Shown one piece after another: positions 27,454 to 36,711 of a DNA stretch of 64,000 bases. Position 1 is the stretch's first letter; each line of letters opens with the position of its first letter. The translations under genes were made by a program, and so were the position numbers. The DNA is taken from contig JAAYDJ010000028.1 of assembly GCA_012729335.1 (NCBI GenBank), positions 117,491 to 181,490 of the forward strand, read 5' to 3'. The notes under the pieces were generated by a model. The model saw only the letters and a program-made list of their open reading frames with translations. It did not search any database and was not told where the DNA came from. This DNA comes from Bacteroidales bacterium. GTDB taxonomy: Bacteria > Bacteroidota > Bacteroidia > Bacteroidales > Prolixibacteraceae.

Positions 27454-29203
27454 GACCACGGGAGCAGTGACAGGGGTGATCGCCAACCTGGTCATTGTGG
27501 AAGTCAACGGGCCGGTAGCCCAGAATGAGATCTGCTTCATCACCCTGGGGGAGGAGAAGCTGATGGCGGAGGTGATCAAGGTAGTGGGCAAGCATGCCTA
27601 TGTGCAGGTTTTCGAGAGCACCCGCGGGCTGAAACCGGGTTCTCCCGTCGAGTTTCAGGGGCATCTCCTGGAGGTGACCCTGGGCCCGGGCATCCTTTCG
27701 CGAAACTATGACGGTCTCCAGAACGACCTCGACAAGATGGAAGGGGTTTTCCTGAAGCGGGGTGAGTATACCGATCCACTCGACCGGGAGAAGCTGTGGA
27801 TTTTCACGCCCCTGGCCCAACCGGGCGACAGGGTGACGGCCGGTGACTGGCTCGGGCAGGTTGACGAAAATGACATGCCCCATAAGATCATGGTCCCCTT
27901 CAAGATGGGAGGCTCCTTTGTGGTGCGCAGTGTAGTACCTGAAGGGGAGTACCGGGTCGACGACGTGGTGGCCGTAATTGCGGACGAGGAAGGCCGGGAA
28001 TACCCCCTCACCATGGTTCAGAAGTGGCCGGTAAAGCTGGCCATCAGGGCCTACCGCGAGAAACCGCGTCCCTTCAGGCTGCTGGAAACCGGCGTCCGCT
28101 GTATGGACACCCTCAATCCGATCACCGAGGGGGGCACAGGCTTCATCCCCGGTCCCTTCGGCACCGGCAAAACGGTACTCCAGCATGCGATCTCCAAGCA
28201 GGCGGAAGCCGACATTGTCATCATCTCGGCCTGCGGGGAACGCGCCAACGAAGTGGTGGAGATCTTCTACGAATTTCCTGAACTCGACGACCCCCGTACC
28301 GGCAAGAAACTGATCGAGCGCACCATCATCATCGCCAACACCTCGAACATGCCGGTGGCGGCCCGTGAAGCATCGGTATACACGGCCATGACCATCGCCG
28401 AGTATTACCGCACCATGGGACTCAGGGTGCTCATGATGGCCGACTCAACAAGCCGCTGGGCCCAGGCCCTGCGTGAGATGTCGAACCGCCTCGAGGAACT
28501 CCCCGGGCCTGACGCCTTTCCCATGGACCTGTCGGCCATCATCTCCAACTTTTACAGCCGCGCCGGTTATGTCTACCTTAACAATGGCCAGGCGGGATCC
28601 ATCACCTTCATTGGTACGGTCTCCCCGGCCGGGGGTAACCTCAAGGAACCGGTTACCGAGAGCACCCGCAAGGCCGCACGCTGCTTCTACGGTCTCTCCC
28701 AGGCACGCGCCGACTCAAAACGATACCCCGCCATCGATCCCATCGACAGCTACTCCAAATACCTCGAATACCCCGAAGTACAGGAATACCTCGCCAAAAA
28801 CGTCTCCCCTGAATGGCTCGACGACGTGCTCCACGCCAAGGATATCCTCTACCGCGGAAAGGAAGCCCGTGAACAAATCAATATTCTGGGAGACGACGGG
28901 GTGCCGATCAACTTTCACGAACGCTACTGGAAATCGGAACTCATCGACTTCGTCATCCTCCAGCAGGACGCCTTCGACAAGATCGACGCCGTCACCCCCA
29001 TGAAACGGCAGAAATACATGCTGGCCAAGGTCCTGAGCGTCGCAGGACTCAGTTTCCGCTTCGACAATTTCGAAAACGTGGGCACCTATTTCAAACAGAT
29101 CATCAACGTGTTCAAACAGATGAACTATTCTGACTTTGAGTCAGAGAAGTTTGTGCGCCACGAACAGGAGTTGGAAGAGTTGTTAAAGGAAAGGATGAAT
29201 TAA
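27437..29203 (+). CDS. ntpA: V-type ATP synthase catalytic subunit A
   Basis: A 588-residue catalytic subunit. The start at 27437 (MERKDKTTGAVTG) gives the usual N-terminal barrel; an in-frame ATG 10 codons upstream lies deeper in the previous gene. P-loop GPFGTGKTV at about 238-246, the bulge region characteristic of A subunits before it, GERANEVVEIFYEFPEL and DSTSRWAQALREMSNRLEELPG after it. Hydrolyses or makes ATP at the A/B interface. Overlaps DUF2764 by 17 bases. Confidence 0.95.
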   Translation: MERKDKTTGAVTGVIANLVIVEVNGPVAQNEICFITLGEEKLMAEVIKVVGKHAYVQVFESTRGLKPGSPVEFQGHLLEVTLGPGILSRNYDGLQNDLDKMEGVFLKRGEYTDPLDREKLWIFTPLAQPGDRVTAGDWLGQVDENDMPHKIMVPFKMGGSFVVRSVVPEGEYRVDDVVAVIADEEGREYPLTMVQKWPVKLAIRAYREKPRPFRLLETGVRCMDTLNPITEGGTGFIPGPFGTGKTVLQHAISKQAEADIVIISACGERANEVVEIFYEFPELDDPRTGKKLIERTIIIANTSNMPVAAREASVYTAMTIAEYYRTMGLRVLMMADSTSRWAQALREMSNRLEELPGPDAFPMDLSAIISNFYSRAGYVYLNNGQAGSITFIGTVSPAGGNLKEPVTESTRKAARCFYGLSQARADSKRYPAIDPIDSYSKYLEYPEVQEYLAKNVSPEWLDDVLHAKDILYRGKEAREQINILGDDGVPINFHERYWKSELIDFVILQQDAFDKIDAVTPMKRQKYMLAKVLSVAGLSFRFDNFENVGTYFKQIINVFKQMNYSDFESEKFVRHEQELEELLKERMN

Positions 29204-29243
29204 CGCCGGGTGCGATTCCGGGAAAAGGATAAATAAGGACACT

Positions 29244-30563
29244 ATGGAAACACAGTCTTTTCAGAAAATATACACCAGGCTGACCAACATCACCAAGGCG
29301 ACGGTCACCCTGAAGGCCGACAATGTCGGGTATGACGAGATTGCCACGGTTGATGGCCGCATGGCGCAGGTGGTGAAGATCATTGGCAGGGATGTCACCC
29401 TGCAGGTATTCTCCGGAACGGAGGGGATCCCCACCAATGCCGAGGTGAGTTTCATGGGGCGGCCGCCCCAGCTCAAGGTGAGTGAGGAACTTGCCGGCCG
29501 TTTTTTCAATGCGTACGGGGAGCCCATTGACGGGGGACCGGAAGTGAGCGGTGAGGTCAGGGACATCGGATCGCCCTCGGTAAATCCGGTGCGGCGGCGC
29601 CAGCCTTCGAACCTGATCGCTACGGGGATCGCCGGCATCGACCTGAACAACAGTCTGGTAACAGGCCAGAAGATCCCCTTCTTCGCCGACCCCGACCAGC
29701 CCTATAACCAGGTGATGGCCCTGGTGGCCCTGCGCGCGAAGGCCGACAAGATTATCCTTGGCGGCATGGGCCTCTCCAACGACGACTACCTTTATTTCAA
29801 GAATGTGTTTGACAACGCCGGGGCCCTTGACCGCATCATCAGCTTCGTGAACACGACCGACAACCCGCCTGTGGAACGCCTGCTGGTGCCCGACATGGCC
29901 CTGACCGCCGCCGAATATTTCGCCGTCGACCACAACGAGGCCGTGCTGGTACTCCTCACCGACATGACCCTCTACGCCGACGCACTCAGTATCGTTTCCA
30001 ACCGCATGGACCAGATCCCCTCCAAGGACAGCATGCCGGGGTCGCTCTATTCCGACCTGGCCCGCATTTACGAGAAGGCGGTGCAGTTCCCCTCAGGAGG
30101 TTCCATCACCATCATCGCTGTGACCACCCTTTCGGGCGGAGATATCACCCATGCCATTCCCGACAATACGGGATACATCACCGAGGGACAGCTTTTCCTG
30201 CGCCGCGACTCGGAAATCGGGAAGGTCATCGTCGACCCCTTCCGCTCTCTTTCGCGCCTTAAACAGCTGGTCATCGGCAAACAGACCCGCGAAGACCACC
30301 CCCAGGTGATGAACGCCGCCATCCGCCTCTTCGCCGACTCGGTCAACGCCCGCACCAAGCTGGAAAACGGTTTTGACCTGACCGACTACGACGAGCGGAC
30401 GCTTGAGTTTGCCAAGGAATACTCGATGAAACTCCTGGCCATCGATGTCAATGTCGATACCGACACCATGCTTGACATCTCCTGGGAACTCTTCGGCAAG
30501 TTTTTCACCAAGGCAGAAGTGGCCATCAAAGAACACCTCGTCCAGAAATTCTGGAAAAACTAA
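29244..30563 (+). CDS. ntpB: V-type ATP synthase regulatory subunit B
   Basis: A 439-residue non-catalytic nucleotide-site subunit. It lacks a Walker A loop, as expected, and contains FMGRPPQLKVSEELAGRFFNAYGEPIDGGP, ATGIAGIDLNNSLVTGQKIPFF, and SGGDITHAIPDNTGYITEGQLFL. It follows subunit A after 40 bases and forms the A3B3 hexamer. Confidence 0.95.
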   Translation: METQSFQKIYTRLTNITKATVTLKADNVGYDEIATVDGRMAQVVKIIGRDVTLQVFSGTEGIPTNAEVSFMGRPPQLKVSEELAGRFFNAYGEPIDGGPEVSGEVRDIGSPSVNPVRRRQPSNLIATGIAGIDLNNSLVTGQKIPFFADPDQPYNQVMALVALRAKADKIILGGMGLSNDDYLYFKNVFDNAGALDRIISFVNTTDNPPVERLLVPDMALTAAEYFAVDHNEAVLVLLTDMTLYADALSIVSNRMDQIPSKDSMPGSLYSDLARIYEKAVQFPSGGSITIIAVTTLSGGDITHAIPDNTGYITEGQLFLRRDSEIGKVIVDPFRSLSRLKQLVIGKQTREDHPQVMNAAIRLFADSVNARTKLENGFDLTDYDERTLEFAKEYSMKLLAIDVNVDTDTMLDISWELFGKFFTKAEVAIKEHLVQKFWKN

Positions 30564-30589
30564 AGTCTATGCTTTGATCCGGCTCCGAT

Positions 30590-30622
30590 ATTTAAGACTC
30601 AAGATTCAAGACTCAAGATTAT
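30590..30622 (+). repeat. Short GAYTCAA heptamer array inside the ATPase operon
   Basis: Four to five heptamers (GACTCAA GATTCAA GACTCAA GATT) lie between subunits B and D, in the gap before the GTG start of D. They are transcribed with the operon. Confidence 0.8.
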
Positions 30623-30645
30623 GGTGACCTTCTAATATTGTCTAA

Positions 30646-31260
30646 GTGGCTATAAACATTCAGTACAATAAGACCGCACTGCAGGGGCTGGAGAAGCAGC
30701 TCAAGGTCAGGGAGCGGGCCTTGCCGACCCTTAAGAACAAGGAGTCGGCCCTCCGCATGGAGGTTAAAAGGGCCCGCGACAAGGCCACTGCCCTCGACCA
30801 GGAACTGGTGGGGCAGATCCAGCAGTACACAAGGATGTCGCGGTTGTGGGGAGAATTCGACCATGACCTCATCCGCATCAAGGATGTAAAGCTTTCGGCT
30901 AAAAAGATCGCCGGTGTCTTTACTCCGATCCTCGATGACATCCTCTTTGAAACCGGAAGCATTAACAGCTTTAATCAGCCCCTCTGGTACGCCGACGGGG
31001 TGGAGATCGTGCGAAAGCTCACCGGCATTGCCGTGGAAAGGGAGGTTTTCCTCAAGAAGATGGACCTCCTCGATTTTGCACGAAAGAAAACCACCCAGAA
31101 AGTAAACCTTTATGAGAAGGTGCAGATTCCGGGATTTCAGGATGCCATACGAAAAATCAAGCGGTTTCTGGAAGACGAGGATAACCTTTCCAAGTCGGCC
31201 CAGAAAATCGTGAAAACCAAACAGCAGAAACAACAGCTGGAAGAGGAGGAAGAGCTATGA
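30646..31260 (+). CDS. ntpD: V-type ATP synthase central-stalk subunit D
   Basis: A 204-residue antiparallel coiled-coil rotor subunit (AINIQYNKTALQGLEKQL at the N-terminus, KIVKTKQQKQQLEEEEEL at the end). It starts at GTG 30646, forced by a TAA directly in front of it. It overlaps subunit I by ATGA. Confidence 0.9.
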   Translation: MAINIQYNKTALQGLEKQLKVRERALPTLKNKESALRMEVKRARDKATALDQELVGQIQQYTRMSRLWGEFDHDLIRIKDVKLSAKKIAGVFTPILDDILFETGSINSFNQPLWYADGVEIVRKLTGIAVEREVFLKKMDLLDFARKKTTQKVNLYEKVQIPGFQDAIRKIKRFLEDEDNLSKSAQKIVKTKQQKQQLEEEEEL

Positions 31261-33083
31261 TCGTACCGATGTATAAATACGCCTTCCTGGTTCATGCGGC
31301 CCAATATCCCGAATTCCTGAAAGATCTCCGGAAACTCGGGGTGGTTCATATCGACAAGAAGGTGGATGAACCCAGCGAAGAGATGCAGGAACTGATGCGC
31401 CACATCAACGAGACAGAACAGGCCATCAAAAAACTCGACTGGTTCACAGGTTCTCCGGGAGACCAACCCACCGGACTGAAAGACGGACCGGGAGTCTTTA
31501 AGCGGATCAGAGAGATCGAAAAGGAACAGGAGTATGTGCAGCATCACCGGGCACGCCTCGAAAAGGAGGAGAGCCAGCTGGAACCCTGGGGAAATTTCGA
31601 CTGGGACAACTTACAGCGGCTGGAAGCCGCCGGACTCGAATTCCGTTTTTTTACCTGCCCGGCCAAAAAGTTCCAGACCCAGTGGCAGGTAGACCACTAT
31701 ATCAGCCTCGTTGACGAGCTGAAAGGCAACTACTTCTTTGTCAAGATAGACCGCAAGGGGGCCGATGTGACGGCGTTTTCGGAGCTTCCGGGCGTCGACC
31801 AGTTGTTCCCTCCGCAAAATTCACTGACGGCCATCAGGGAAGAACTGGCCACCTTGCAAGGGAAAAACAAGGCACTGCATGATGAACTGGAGCAGATTGC
31901 CCTTCAGGACAAAGAAAAACTGAAGGAATTCCGCAACGGATTGCGAGACCAGTGGGCCGAAATGAACGCCCTGCGCCAGACCGGCGACCACGTGGAAGGT
32001 AAGGTGAGGGTGATCGAAGGTTTTGTGCCGGAAACACGGAAGCCTGAACTCGATGCCTACCTCGAAGAGAAGGGGATACTCTCTGTGGCCAATCCGCCCG
32101 ACCCGGAAGTCAAATCCCCTATTCTTCTGAAAAACAACAAATTCGCACGGGTCTATGAGGTCATCGGCAACCTGTACGACTTACCCAACCACAGGGAGAT
32201 GGACCTGGTTCCCTTCTTCGCTCCCTTTTACATGTTGTTTTTCGGTTTTTGCATGGGGGACGCCGGCTATGGATTGCTGATCCTGCTGGGCACTACCCTG
32301 GCGAAAAGGAAAATGCCAGCCATGAAGGATATTCTCACCCTGGCGCAATACCTGGGATTGTCTACCATTATCTTTGGCATCCTCACCGGAACCTTCTTCG
32401 GCATAAGTATATTCAATTTTGATATTCCCGCCCTCGAGAATTTCAAGAAATACCTGGTCGACACCGACAAGCTCTTTATTCTGGCCATAGCCATGGGAGT
32501 GATTCAGATCTTGTTTGGCATGGTGGTCAAGGTCTTCAATATCAAAAAGCAGCAGGGACTGAAATATGCCCTCAGCACGATAGGCTGGTTGGTGCTGATT
32601 ATCGGTTCCGGAGCAGTCATGGGTCTGAAAAAAGTGGGCCTTATAGCCGATCCCCTGGCAACAACCCTCCTGTATGTGGTGCTGGGAATAGCCGGGGTAC
32701 TGATCCTGGTGCTGAACAACCCCAAAAGGAATCCGCTGATCAACATCGGAGCCGGCCTATGGGATGTTTACGGTATGGCCACGGGACTTCTGGGCGACCT
32801 GCTCTCCTACATCCGGTTGTTTGCACTGGGGGTGTCTACGGCCATCCTCGGAGGGGTTTTCAACTCGCTGGCCCTGAACATGAAACCTGACATCCCGGTA
32901 TTGGGCCCCCTGGTGATGATCATCATTCTGCTTATTGGACACGGCATTACCCTTTTTATGGCATGCCTGGGTGCTTTTGTACACCCCATCAGGCTCACCT
33001 TCGTCGAGTTCTATAAAAATGCAGGATTCACCGGCGGAGGAAAACCTTACACCCCTTTTGAACAACATGCAGCGAAAAATTAA
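31257..33083 (+). CDS. ntpI: V-type ATP synthase subunit I (a-subunit equivalent)
   Basis: A 608-residue membrane stator subunit. The N-terminal cytoplasmic half (1-310) holds two coiled coils; the C-terminal half has 7-8 helices, including FYMLFFGFCMGDAGYGLLILLG and LLSYIRLFALGVSTAILGG, whose arginine faces the rotor ring carboxylate during ion transfer. It is coupled to subunit D by ATGA. Confidence 0.92.
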   Translation: MIVPMYKYAFLVHAAQYPEFLKDLRKLGVVHIDKKVDEPSEEMQELMRHINETEQAIKKLDWFTGSPGDQPTGLKDGPGVFKRIREIEKEQEYVQHHRARLEKEESQLEPWGNFDWDNLQRLEAAGLEFRFFTCPAKKFQTQWQVDHYISLVDELKGNYFFVKIDRKGADVTAFSELPGVDQLFPPQNSLTAIREELATLQGKNKALHDELEQIALQDKEKLKEFRNGLRDQWAEMNALRQTGDHVEGKVRVIEGFVPETRKPELDAYLEEKGILSVANPPDPEVKSPILLKNNKFARVYEVIGNLYDLPNHREMDLVPFFAPFYMLFFGFCMGDAGYGLLILLGTTLAKRKMPAMKDILTLAQYLGLSTIIFGILTGTFFGISIFNFDIPALENFKKYLVDTDKLFILAIAMGVIQILFGMVVKVFNIKKQQGLKYALSTIGWLVLIIGSGAVMGLKKVGLIADPLATTLLYVVLGIAGVLILVLNNPKRNPLINIGAGLWDVYGMATGLLGDLLSYIRLFALGVSTAILGGVFNSLALNMKPDIPVLGPLVMIIILLIGHGITLFMACLGAFVHPIRLTFVEFYKNAGFTGGGKPYTPFEQHAAKN

Positions 33084-33104
33084 ATGAATAACAATAACAA
33101 CTAA

Positions 33105-33575
<471 letters not shown>

Positions 33576-33797
33576 AGCTCAGGAGAAATTCCTGCAGTCT
33601 GACAAAGGGCAACAGTGCGATATCGTATTGCCGGCAGAACAACGAAGTATCACGGTTGAAACTCTTTTTGCATCACCATTGACGCATGGTTGCAGATTAT
33701 AAAGCAGGTTATTTTTGCGTTACGGTTGTTGCTGCCGAGTGAAATACAGCCAACTGAATTACATCTGAACTTAATCAATCCATTCTAATTACCTTGG

Positions 33798-33827
33798 ACC
33801 GGGCCGGAATTTTCCGGTCCGGTTTTT
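33798..33827 (+). terminator. Terminator of the V-ATPase operon
   Basis: ACCGGGCCGGAA pairs with TTCCGGTCCGGT through one G-T pair and is followed by five T. It lies about 220 bases after subunit K, between convergent genes; the intervening 33576-33797 shows no gene. Confidence 0.8.
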
Positions 33828-34368
33828 AGTTGGCCTCTAGGATCTCACCGCCCTTGCGGATGGCCTCCAGGTTGAGGGGAATCAGCTTATGGTGCCGTTC
33901 GGGCAGGGACTTCTGTAATCCCCGCTCCACATTGGCCAGGTTGATCACCGGCTTGACCTTTAGGTAGCCTCCCAGCACAATCATGTTGAACACCTTCGGA
34001 TTACCCATTTCTACTGCGGCCCGTGTGCCCTCCACTTTGTATATGCGAATGTCTTTCCGGGTCGGCGGGTGGATCACCCCGTTGGGATCGTACAGCAATA
34101 CCCCGCCCGGCTTTACGGCTTTCTCAAACTTGTCCATCGACTGCTGGTTCAGAATAATGGCCGTATCAAACTCATGCAGTACCGGGGAACTGATGCGGGT
34201 GTCGCTGAGAATCACCGTCACATTGGCCGTTCCACCCCTCATCTCAGGACCATAGGAGGGAAACCAGGTCACCTCCTTGTCTTCCATGATCCCCGAATAG
34301 GCCAAAATCTTCCCCATCGAGAGCACGCCCTGCCCTCCGAAACCAGCTATGATAATCTCTTCAGTCAT
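33826..34368 (-). CDS. 2-oxoacid:ferredoxin oxidoreductase gamma subunit
   Basis: A 180-residue gamma-type subunit with the opening IIIAGFGGQGVLSMGKILAY that marks this domain, which contributes to the CoA site of 2-oxoacid ferredoxin oxidoreductases. It is the last gene of a minus-strand run (ferredoxin, alpha, beta, gamma) and is separated from beta by a 128-base gap holding inverted heptamer repeats. Substrate range is discussed under the alpha subunit. Confidence 0.9.
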   Translation of the reverse strand: MTEEIIIAGFGGQGVLSMGKILAYSGIMEDKEVTWFPSYGPEMRGGTANVTVILSDTRISSPVLHEFDTAIILNQQSMDKFEKAVKPGGVLLYDPNGVIHPPTRKDIRIYKVEGTRAAVEMGNPKVFNMIVLGGYLKVKPVINLANVERGLQKSLPERHHKLIPLNLEAIRKGGEILEAN

Positions 34369-34384
34369 GCTTTTACAATCTTTA

Positions 34385-34488
34385 TTCTTAAGTCTTAAAT
34401 CTTAAATGAAGCTTCGCCACAATGTCCCAATATTGCCCTAAATCTCACCCAAGTAACTTAAGACTTAAGATTTAAGATTTAAGACTAT
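34385..34488. repeat. Inverted pair of heptamer arrays
   Basis: TTAAGTCTTAAATCTTAAAT (34387-34406) and ACTTAAGACTTAAGATTTAA (starting about 34456) are GAYTTAA heptamers on opposite strands and are largely complementary. The transcript between the beta and gamma genes could fold into a long hairpin with a loop of about 50 bases. Confidence 0.75.
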
Positions 34489-34496
34489 TTCCTACC

Positions 34497-35270
34497 TCAA
34501 CCTTTTTTATCGTTGTCCTTGAGTTCACCCTGAGGATATTCGGTAAACATATGTTCCACCATCCAGTCGTTGGCCTGAACAGGCGTCATCTTCCAGCCCG
34601 AATTGCAGGTGGAGGTGACTTCCACAAAGGAGGTACCTTTCTTATCCATCACGTTTTGGAAGGCCTTGCGGATGGCGTTCTTGCACCTGCGAACGGTGGC
34701 CGCAGTGTGCACCGATTGTCGCGTACAGTAATGGACTCCAGGGAGTTGGGCGATCAGCTCGGTGATCTTCAAGGGATAGCCGTTGAGTTCGACGGTTCTT
34801 CCCATCGGAGTCGTGGAGGTCACCTGACCAACAAGGGTCGTCGGCGCCATCTGGCCCCCTGTCATCCCATAGATGCCATTGTTGATGAAAATGACCACCA
34901 GGTTTTCACCCCGGTTACAGGCATGAAGGATTTCGGCCGCACCAATCGAGGCCAGATCCCCGTCTCCCTGGTAGGTAAAAACGATCTTGTCAGGATTGGT
35001 ACGGGCTATGCCCGTGGCTACCGCCGGCGCACGGCCATGGGCCGCCTCCTGCCAGTCAATGTCGATCAGGTTGTAGGCAAACACCGCACATCCCACAGGC
35101 GATACCCCGATGGTCTTCTCCTGGATCCCCAGCTCATCGATCACTTCTGACACAATCTTATGTACTACCCCGTGACTGCAGCCCGGACAATAATGACTGA
35201 TCACGTCAACCTGGAGTTTCGACTTCGAATAGACCAGGTTTTCCGGTTTGATGATATCCTGAATTTCCAT
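34497..35270 (-). CDS. 2-oxoacid:ferredoxin oxidoreductase beta (TPP-binding) subunit
   Basis: A 257-residue TPP subunit with YCPGCSHGVVHK near the N-terminus, SPVGCAVFAYN and the TPP/Mg motif GDGDLASIGAAEI followed by INNGIYGMTGGQ. It decarboxylates a 2-oxoacid and passes electrons to ferredoxin. It has no iron-sulfur motif of its own; the small ferredoxin subunit encoded upstream supplies these. Three bases separate it from the alpha gene. Confidence 0.92.
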   Translation of the reverse strand: MEIQDIIKPENLVYSKSKLQVDVISHYCPGCSHGVVHKIVSEVIDELGIQEKTIGVSPVGCAVFAYNLIDIDWQEAAHGRAPAVATGIARTNPDKIVFTYQGDGDLASIGAAEILHACNRGENLVVIFINNGIYGMTGGQMAPTTLVGQVTSTTPMGRTVELNGYPLKITELIAQLPGVHYCTRQSVHTAATVRRCKNAIRKAFQNVMDKKGTSFVEVTSTCNSGWKMTPVQANDWMVEHMFTEYPQGELKDNDKKG

Positions 35271-35273
35271 ACT

Positions 35274-36368
35274 TTAACGTTTCAAAAGTTTTTGTTCAAA
35301 AGCTTCCACCACTTCACCCGGTGAGGGAAGAATGCCTCCCATCCTGCCGGTATAGGCCACGGGAACACAGCAACAGGCGTCGAATACCGCCAGCTTTACG
35401 TCTTCAACCATCTGTCCGGCACTCATCTCCACCACCAGAATGCCTTTTACCTTTCTGGCCATTTCGCCGATCACCTTCGAAGGAAAGGGCCACAGGGTAA
35501 TGGGGCGCAGCAGTCCCACCTTCACCCCCTGCTCACGCAACACCTCCAGGGCTTTCTGGCATACCCGAGAGGAGGTGCCAAAGGCCACCATAAGATATTC
35601 CGCATCGTCACACAGGATCTCTTCATAACGGACTTCGTTCTCTTCGATCTGCTGGTATTTTGCTTGCAACCTGATATTGTTCTGCTCCATCTTCTCGGAA
35701 TCGAGTTCAAGGGAGGTGACCACGTTTCTTTGCCGGTCGGGCGTTTTTCCGGTGGTCGCCCAGGAGCCGCTTCTGGCCAGGATCTCCTCGCGGGTCCAGC
35801 GGGGCTTCTGGTCGGCCAGCTCCACCTTCTCCATCATTTGTCCAAGGGCGCCGTCGGTCAGAATCATCGCCGGATTCCTGTATTTGAAGGCCAGATCAAA
35901 GGCCAGTTCCACAAAGTCATGCATTTCCTGCACAGAAGCAGGGGCCAGGGTAATCAGCCGGTAGTCACCATGGCCGCCCCCCTTGGTCGTCTGAAAATAA
36001 TCGGCCTGCGACGGCTGAATGGTACCCAGTCCGGGCCCGCCCCGCTGTACGTTCACAATCAGACAGGGCAACTCTGCCCCGGCGATATAGGAAATCCCCT
36101 CCTGCATCAGGCTCACGCCCGGACTCGAGGAGGAGGTCATCGCCCGTTTTCCCGTAGCGGCCGCCCCATACACCATATTAATCGATGCCACCTCGCTCTC
36201 GGCCTGCAAAACCACCATACCCGTAGTCTCCCAGGGTCTGAGCTCCATCAGCGTCTCCATCACTTCCGACTGGGGGGTGATCGGGTATCCGAAATAGCCG
36301 TCACAACCACAACGAACCGCCGCTTCCGCCAGCACTTCGTTCCCCTTCATTAATCTGAGTTCTCCCAT
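35274..36368 (-). CDS. vorB: 2-oxoacid:ferredoxin oxidoreductase alpha subunit (VorB-like)
   Basis: A 364-residue alpha subunit (KGNEVLAEAAVRCGCDGYFGYPITPQSEV; QAESEVASINMVYGAAATGKRAMTSSSSPG; NVQRGGPGLGT). The four-subunit layout with a separate small ferredoxin is that of VOR/KOR-type enzymes acting on branched-chain 2-oxoacids or 2-oxoglutarate, and the closest resemblance I recall is to VorB. The substrate cannot be fixed from sequence. Nearby aminotransferase and CoA ligases argue for amino-acid-derived 2-oxoacids. Confidence 0.88.
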   Translation of the reverse strand: MGELRLMKGNEVLAEAAVRCGCDGYFGYPITPQSEVMETLMELRPWETTGMVVLQAESEVASINMVYGAAATGKRAMTSSSSPGVSLMQEGISYIAGAELPCLIVNVQRGGPGLGTIQPSQADYFQTTKGGGHGDYRLITLAPASVQEMHDFVELAFDLAFKYRNPAMILTDGALGQMMEKVELADQKPRWTREEILARSGSWATTGKTPDRQRNVVTSLELDSEKMEQNNIRLQAKYQQIEENEVRYEEILCDDAEYLMVAFGTSSRVCQKALEVLREQGVKVGLLRPITLWPFPSKVIGEMARKVKGILVVEMSAGQMVEDVKLAVFDACCCVPVAYTGRMGGILPSPGEVVEAFEQKLLKR

Positions 36369-36389
36369 TGTTGTTCTCTTTTTGATCCG

Positions 36390-36614
36390 TTAAAGTTTTA
36401 CCCTGTAGATCGTGATACAGGTATCGGGACATACCAGGCCGCAGTGGGCGCAACCAATGCACTCCTCCGGATTGGCCATATAGGAATAATGGTATCCCCT
36501 GCTGTTGACATCCTTATTCAGGGCCAACACATTCTGCGGACAGGCAACTACGCACAGGCCACAGCCTTTGCATCCTTCCTTGTCCACCACGACAGCACCT
36601 CTGACTTTTGCCAT
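36390..36614 (-). CDS. 2x[4Fe-4S] ferredoxin subunit of the oxidoreductase
   Basis: A 74-residue ferredoxin-type subunit with two cluster motifs, [12 protein letters not shown] and [12 protein letters not shown]. It starts the four-gene oxidoreductase set and lies 21 bases before the alpha gene. It relays electrons from the TPP site to a soluble ferredoxin or flavodoxin. Confidence 0.92.
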   Translation of the reverse strand: MAKVRGAVVVDKEGCKGCGLCVVACPQNVLALNKDVNSRGYHYSYMANPEECIGCAHCGLVCPDTCITIYRVKL

Positions 36615-36711
36615 ATTTCTGGTTTTTGAATTATCCTTCTGAAAAAATATCTACACATGCGCTTTCCTCTCCTCCGGAACCGATGATGCGACGCCCGGAA
36701 AACTAAGCGCA

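Noticed and set aside
34385..34488. Insertion-sequence ends because of inverted repeats
   Set aside because: The 50 bases between cannot hold a transposase and the arms are simple heptamer arrays; no target duplication visible.
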